From ZLKRG08 sp963977625 (GTDB lineage: Bacteria > Actinomycetota > Actinomycetes > Nanopelagicales > Nanopelagicaceae): a stretch of 15,591 bases of DNA. A program made the position numbers and the translations under genes. Positions 14,008 to 15,591 of the stretch are shown here, piece after piece. Location: contig CAXBPX010000021.1 in NCBI GenBank assembly GCA_963977625.1, forward strand, positions 1-15,591, given 5' to 3'. Each line of letters begins with the position of its first letter. Within the stretch, counting starts at the first letter, position 1. Under the pieces are notes generated by a model. It saw nothing but the letters and a program-made list of their open reading frames with translations. It did not search any database and had not been told where the DNA came from.

Positions 14008-14211
14008 ATGTCAGGCACACTCAACCTGGTCGGTTATGGCCTCTCAGCTATCGGTCCTGCAATTGCAACAGGTCTGATTTTCGCGGCTTATATCAATGGC
14101 GTAGCACGCCAGCCAGAAGCACGTTCAGTTCTACAGCCACTAGCGTTCCTTGGCTTCGCTCTTGCAGAAGCTCTTGCGCTATTCGGTCTAGTTCTAGCGT
14201 TCATTCTCTAA
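14008..14211 (+). CDS. atpE: F0F1 ATP synthase subunit c
   Basis: Subunit c is a two-helix hairpin that oligomerises into the proton-driven rotor ring. The product is 67 residues, short compared with about 75-85 in other Actinobacteria. Helix 1 spans about 4-29, the polar loop is ARQPEA (33-38), and helix 2 spans about 43-66. Glu54 in FALAEALALF is the proton-binding carboxylate. No Gln or Ser/Thr ligands of the sodium-binding type are seen around it, so proton coupling is expected. The helix-1 glycine motif is reduced: GLSAIGPAIATG (11-22) has Ser or Ala at three places where typical actinobacterial c subunits have Gly. The start is supported by AGGAAG (13997-14002). A perfect 16-bp palindrome covers its stop codon. 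Codons are of the strongly expressed kind. Confidence 0.97.
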   Translation: MSGTLNLVGYGLSAIGPAIATGLIFAAYINGVARQPEARSVLQPLAFLGFALAEALALFGLVLAFIL

Positions 14212-14219
14212 TTAGAGAA
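14204..14219 (+). repeat. 16-bp perfect palindrome spanning the atpE stop codon
   Basis: TTCTCTAATTAGAGAA is its own reverse complement and includes the TAA stop of atpE (14209-14211). As RNA it gives a 6-bp stem with an AATT loop and no U-run. It could stabilise the atpE mRNA end, slow ribosomes at the stop, or be fortuitous. The remaining 47 nt before atpF contain only its ribosome binding site (AAAAGG, 14253-14258). Confidence 0.6.
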
Positions 14220-14266
14220 CCAAGAAACTAAAACAATTATTTGATAATTAGTAAAAGGTAGAGACA

Positions 14267-14785
14267 ATGTTAATTAAGGCATCAGAGGCAGCGGCTAATC
14301 CGCTGATTCCTCATACTGCCGAATTGATTGTCGGAACAATCGCATTTTCGATTTTGTTCATAGTACTGCGCAGAGCTGTAGTGCCAATGTTCGAAAAAGC
14401 TTATGCCGAACGAACCGAAGCAATTCAGGGTGGTATTGAGAAAGCTGAAAAGGCACAACAGGAAGCGGCGGCTGCTCTCGAGCAGTACAACTCGCAACTT
14501 TCAAGTGCTCGTGATGAAGCTGCACGTCTTCGTGAAGAAGCGCGCGCTCAAGCTGCAAATATTGCAGATGAGATTCGCGCAAAAGCGCAAGAAGAGGCAT
14601 CACGCATTGTCGCAACCGCACATGCATCGATCGAAGCAGAGCGCCAACAAGCCATTACCTCTCTACGTAATGAAGTTGGAACTTTGGCTGTCGAACTCGC
14701 TTCCAAGATAGTCGGAGAAGCGTTAGACGACCAGGCTCGACAGTCACGCATTGTCGAACGATTCATGGCAGATTTGGAAAAATAA
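14267..14785 (+). CDS. atpF: F0F1 ATP synthase subunit b
   Basis: Subunit b is the peripheral stator stalk that joins subunit a in the membrane to delta and alpha at the top of F1. The product is 172 residues, within the usual 155-185. One membrane helix lies at about 18-38 (ELIVGTIAFSILFIVLRRAV), followed by a long charged amphipathic helix to the end, rich in Ala, Glu, Gln and Arg and typical of the b dimer. The start ATG at 14267 has AAAAGG eight bases upstream. The stop is directly followed by the atpH start (TAAATG). b and delta are therefore separate proteins here, unlike the b-delta fusion of Mycobacterium. Several open frames overlap this gene on both strands but are composition artefacts. 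Confidence 0.96.
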   Translation: MLIKASEAAANPLIPHTAELIVGTIAFSILFIVLRRAVVPMFEKAYAERTEAIQGGIEKAEKAQQEAAAALEQYNSQLSSARDEAARLREEARAQAANIADEIRAKAQEEASRIVATAHASIEAERQQAITSLRNEVGTLAVELASKIVGEALDDQARQSRIVERFMADLEK

Positions 14786-15591
14786 ATGACAATTCATTTG
14801 GGAGGCAGTAGCCGCAATTCACTTGCTGCTACTCGCGAAGTTCTAGATAAATCTCTTGCAGGTTTATCTGGCGACGCTGCAAGCGCGCTCTCAAATGATT
14901 TGTTTGCAGTAGTGAATGCGCTGGGTCAGAACGTGGCACTTCGTCGTGCAATTACTGATCCATCACGTAGCGCAGCGGATAAAGCAGGGCTGCTAAAGCA
15001 GTTATTCGGTTCTCGAATCTCAGATACTGCTTTAAATATTGCTAATAGCGCAGTAAATAACCGCTGGTCCTCACCATCTGACCTACTTATCTCTTTAGAG
15101 CAAATCGCAATTCAAGCCGAAGCCGGAGCTGCAAATTCACGTGGCGAATTAGATAAGTTAGAAGATGAAATTTTCACCTTTGGACGAGCGCTTGCAGCAA
15201 ATCAAGATTTACGTAATGCTCTAAATGGCAATCCTGATGCAGTTGCAGAGAAGAAGGCCTTAGTAAATAACGTACTTAAGAGCGCGACATCTTCAACTAA
15301 AGCGCTGGTAGCTCAGGTAGTTAATGGACTTTGGGGCCGCAACATTGAAAGTGCGCTTTCAGATATTGCCTATGCAACAGCACAACACCGCAACCTTGTA
15401 GTTGCACATGTTCAAAGTGCAATTGATTTATCAGCAGATCAAAAGACAAAGTTAGCTTCAGCGCTATCTGCTCAGATTGGTCAAGCTGTTCGTATTAACG
15501 TAGAAACTAATTCCAAAGTAATTGGTGGAGTTTCTATTCGTTTCAGAGATGAATTGATTGATGGCACCGTCATCAGTCGTATGGCCGAAGC
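14786..15591 (+). CDS. atpH: F0F1 ATP synthase subunit delta (partial, 3' end outside window)
   Basis: Delta caps the F1 head and binds the end of the b stalk. I translated this frame by hand from the ATG at 14786, directly after the atpF stop. It is open for 268 codons to the window edge with no stop. The start reads MTIHLGGSSRNSLAATREVL. The C-terminal part contains VIGGVSIRFRDELIDGTVIS (about 245-264), the conserved delta/OSCP signature normally found just before the end of the protein, so only a few residues are missing. The length of about 270 is the long actinobacterial form, against about 177 in E. coli; the extra part is in the N-terminal and middle helices (about 1-160). The next gene should be atpA. 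Confidence 0.95.
   Translation, partial: MTIHLGGSSRNSLAATREVLDKSLAGLSGDAASALSNDLFAVVNALGQNVALRRAITDPSRSAADKAGLLKQLFGSRISDTALNIANSAVNNRWSSPSDLLISLEQIAIQAEAGAANSRGELDKLEDEIFTFGRALAANQDLRNALNGNPDAVAEKKALVNNVLKSATSSTKALVAQVVNGLWGRNIESALSDIAYATAQHRNLVVAHVQSAIDLSADQKTKLASALSAQIGQAVRINVETNSKVIGGVSIRFRDELIDGTVISRMAE

Noticed and set aside
14358..14711. Overlapping frames on both strands inside atpF
   Set aside because: Long amphipathic helix genes rich in Ala and Glu codons commonly leave alternate frames open. None has a ribosome site or recognisable motif.
1..15591. A new defence, mobile or biosynthetic system
   Set aside because: Every long frame on the + strand belongs to a known housekeeping family in an order conserved in Actinobacteria. 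No transposase, integrase, attachment site, tRNA or foreign cassette was found.

Overview
The window is a continuous piece of core chromosome from an actinobacterium. All genes are on the + strand and the order is argS (3' end) - lysA - hom - thrC - thrB - rho - rpmE - prfA - prmC - Sua5/YrdC-like - glyA - wecA-like - atpI-like - atpZ-like - atpB - atpE - atpF - atpH (5' part). As I remember it, the order from argS to atpH is the one in Mycobacterium tuberculosis and Streptomyces, with small differences. The DNA leans to A+T, coding density is about 96%, many genes abut or overlap, and start codons are mixed (ATG, GTG, TTG). Actinobacterial synteny with reduced GC and tight packing suggests a streamlined freshwater actinobacterium of the acI / Nanopelagicales type (Planktophila, Nanopelagicus). 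That placement is inference from style and gene order; there is no rRNA gene in the window.

Layout. Positions 1-5495 hold the end of arginyl-tRNA synthetase and the aspartate-family amino-acid genes (lysA, hom, thrC, thrB), which appear translationally coupled. A 124-nt spacer with two hairpins leads into rho (5620-7173), which carries an Arg/Asp/Asn-rich low-complexity insertion. A 120-nt spacer with two more hairpins leads into rpmE, which ends in a textbook intrinsic terminator (7530-7569). Positions 7597-11375 hold release factor 1, the methyltransferase that modifies it, a Sua5/YrdC-family protein with altered active-site motifs, and serine hydroxymethyltransferase. Positions 11391-15591 hold a WecA-type lipid-phosphate sugar transferase and the start of the ATP synthase operon: two small membrane proteins (AtpI-like, AtpZ-like), then subunits a, c, b and delta. 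The alpha subunit gene is expected just beyond the right edge.

How the genes work together. hom, thrC and thrB form the route from aspartate semialdehyde to threonine, and lysA makes lysine from the same branch point. prfA and prmC are a substrate and its modifying enzyme. The atp genes encode the membrane rotor and stator, with probable assembly helpers.

Novelty. I see no mobile element, CRISPR array, tRNA, rRNA, defence cassette or evidently new multi-gene system, and no gene-free stretch over 300 bases. The points most worth a second look are the Sua5-like protein with substituted catalytic motifs, the ATP synthase c subunit with a depleted glycine packing motif, the structured leaders of rho and rpmE, and the unusual Rho insertion.
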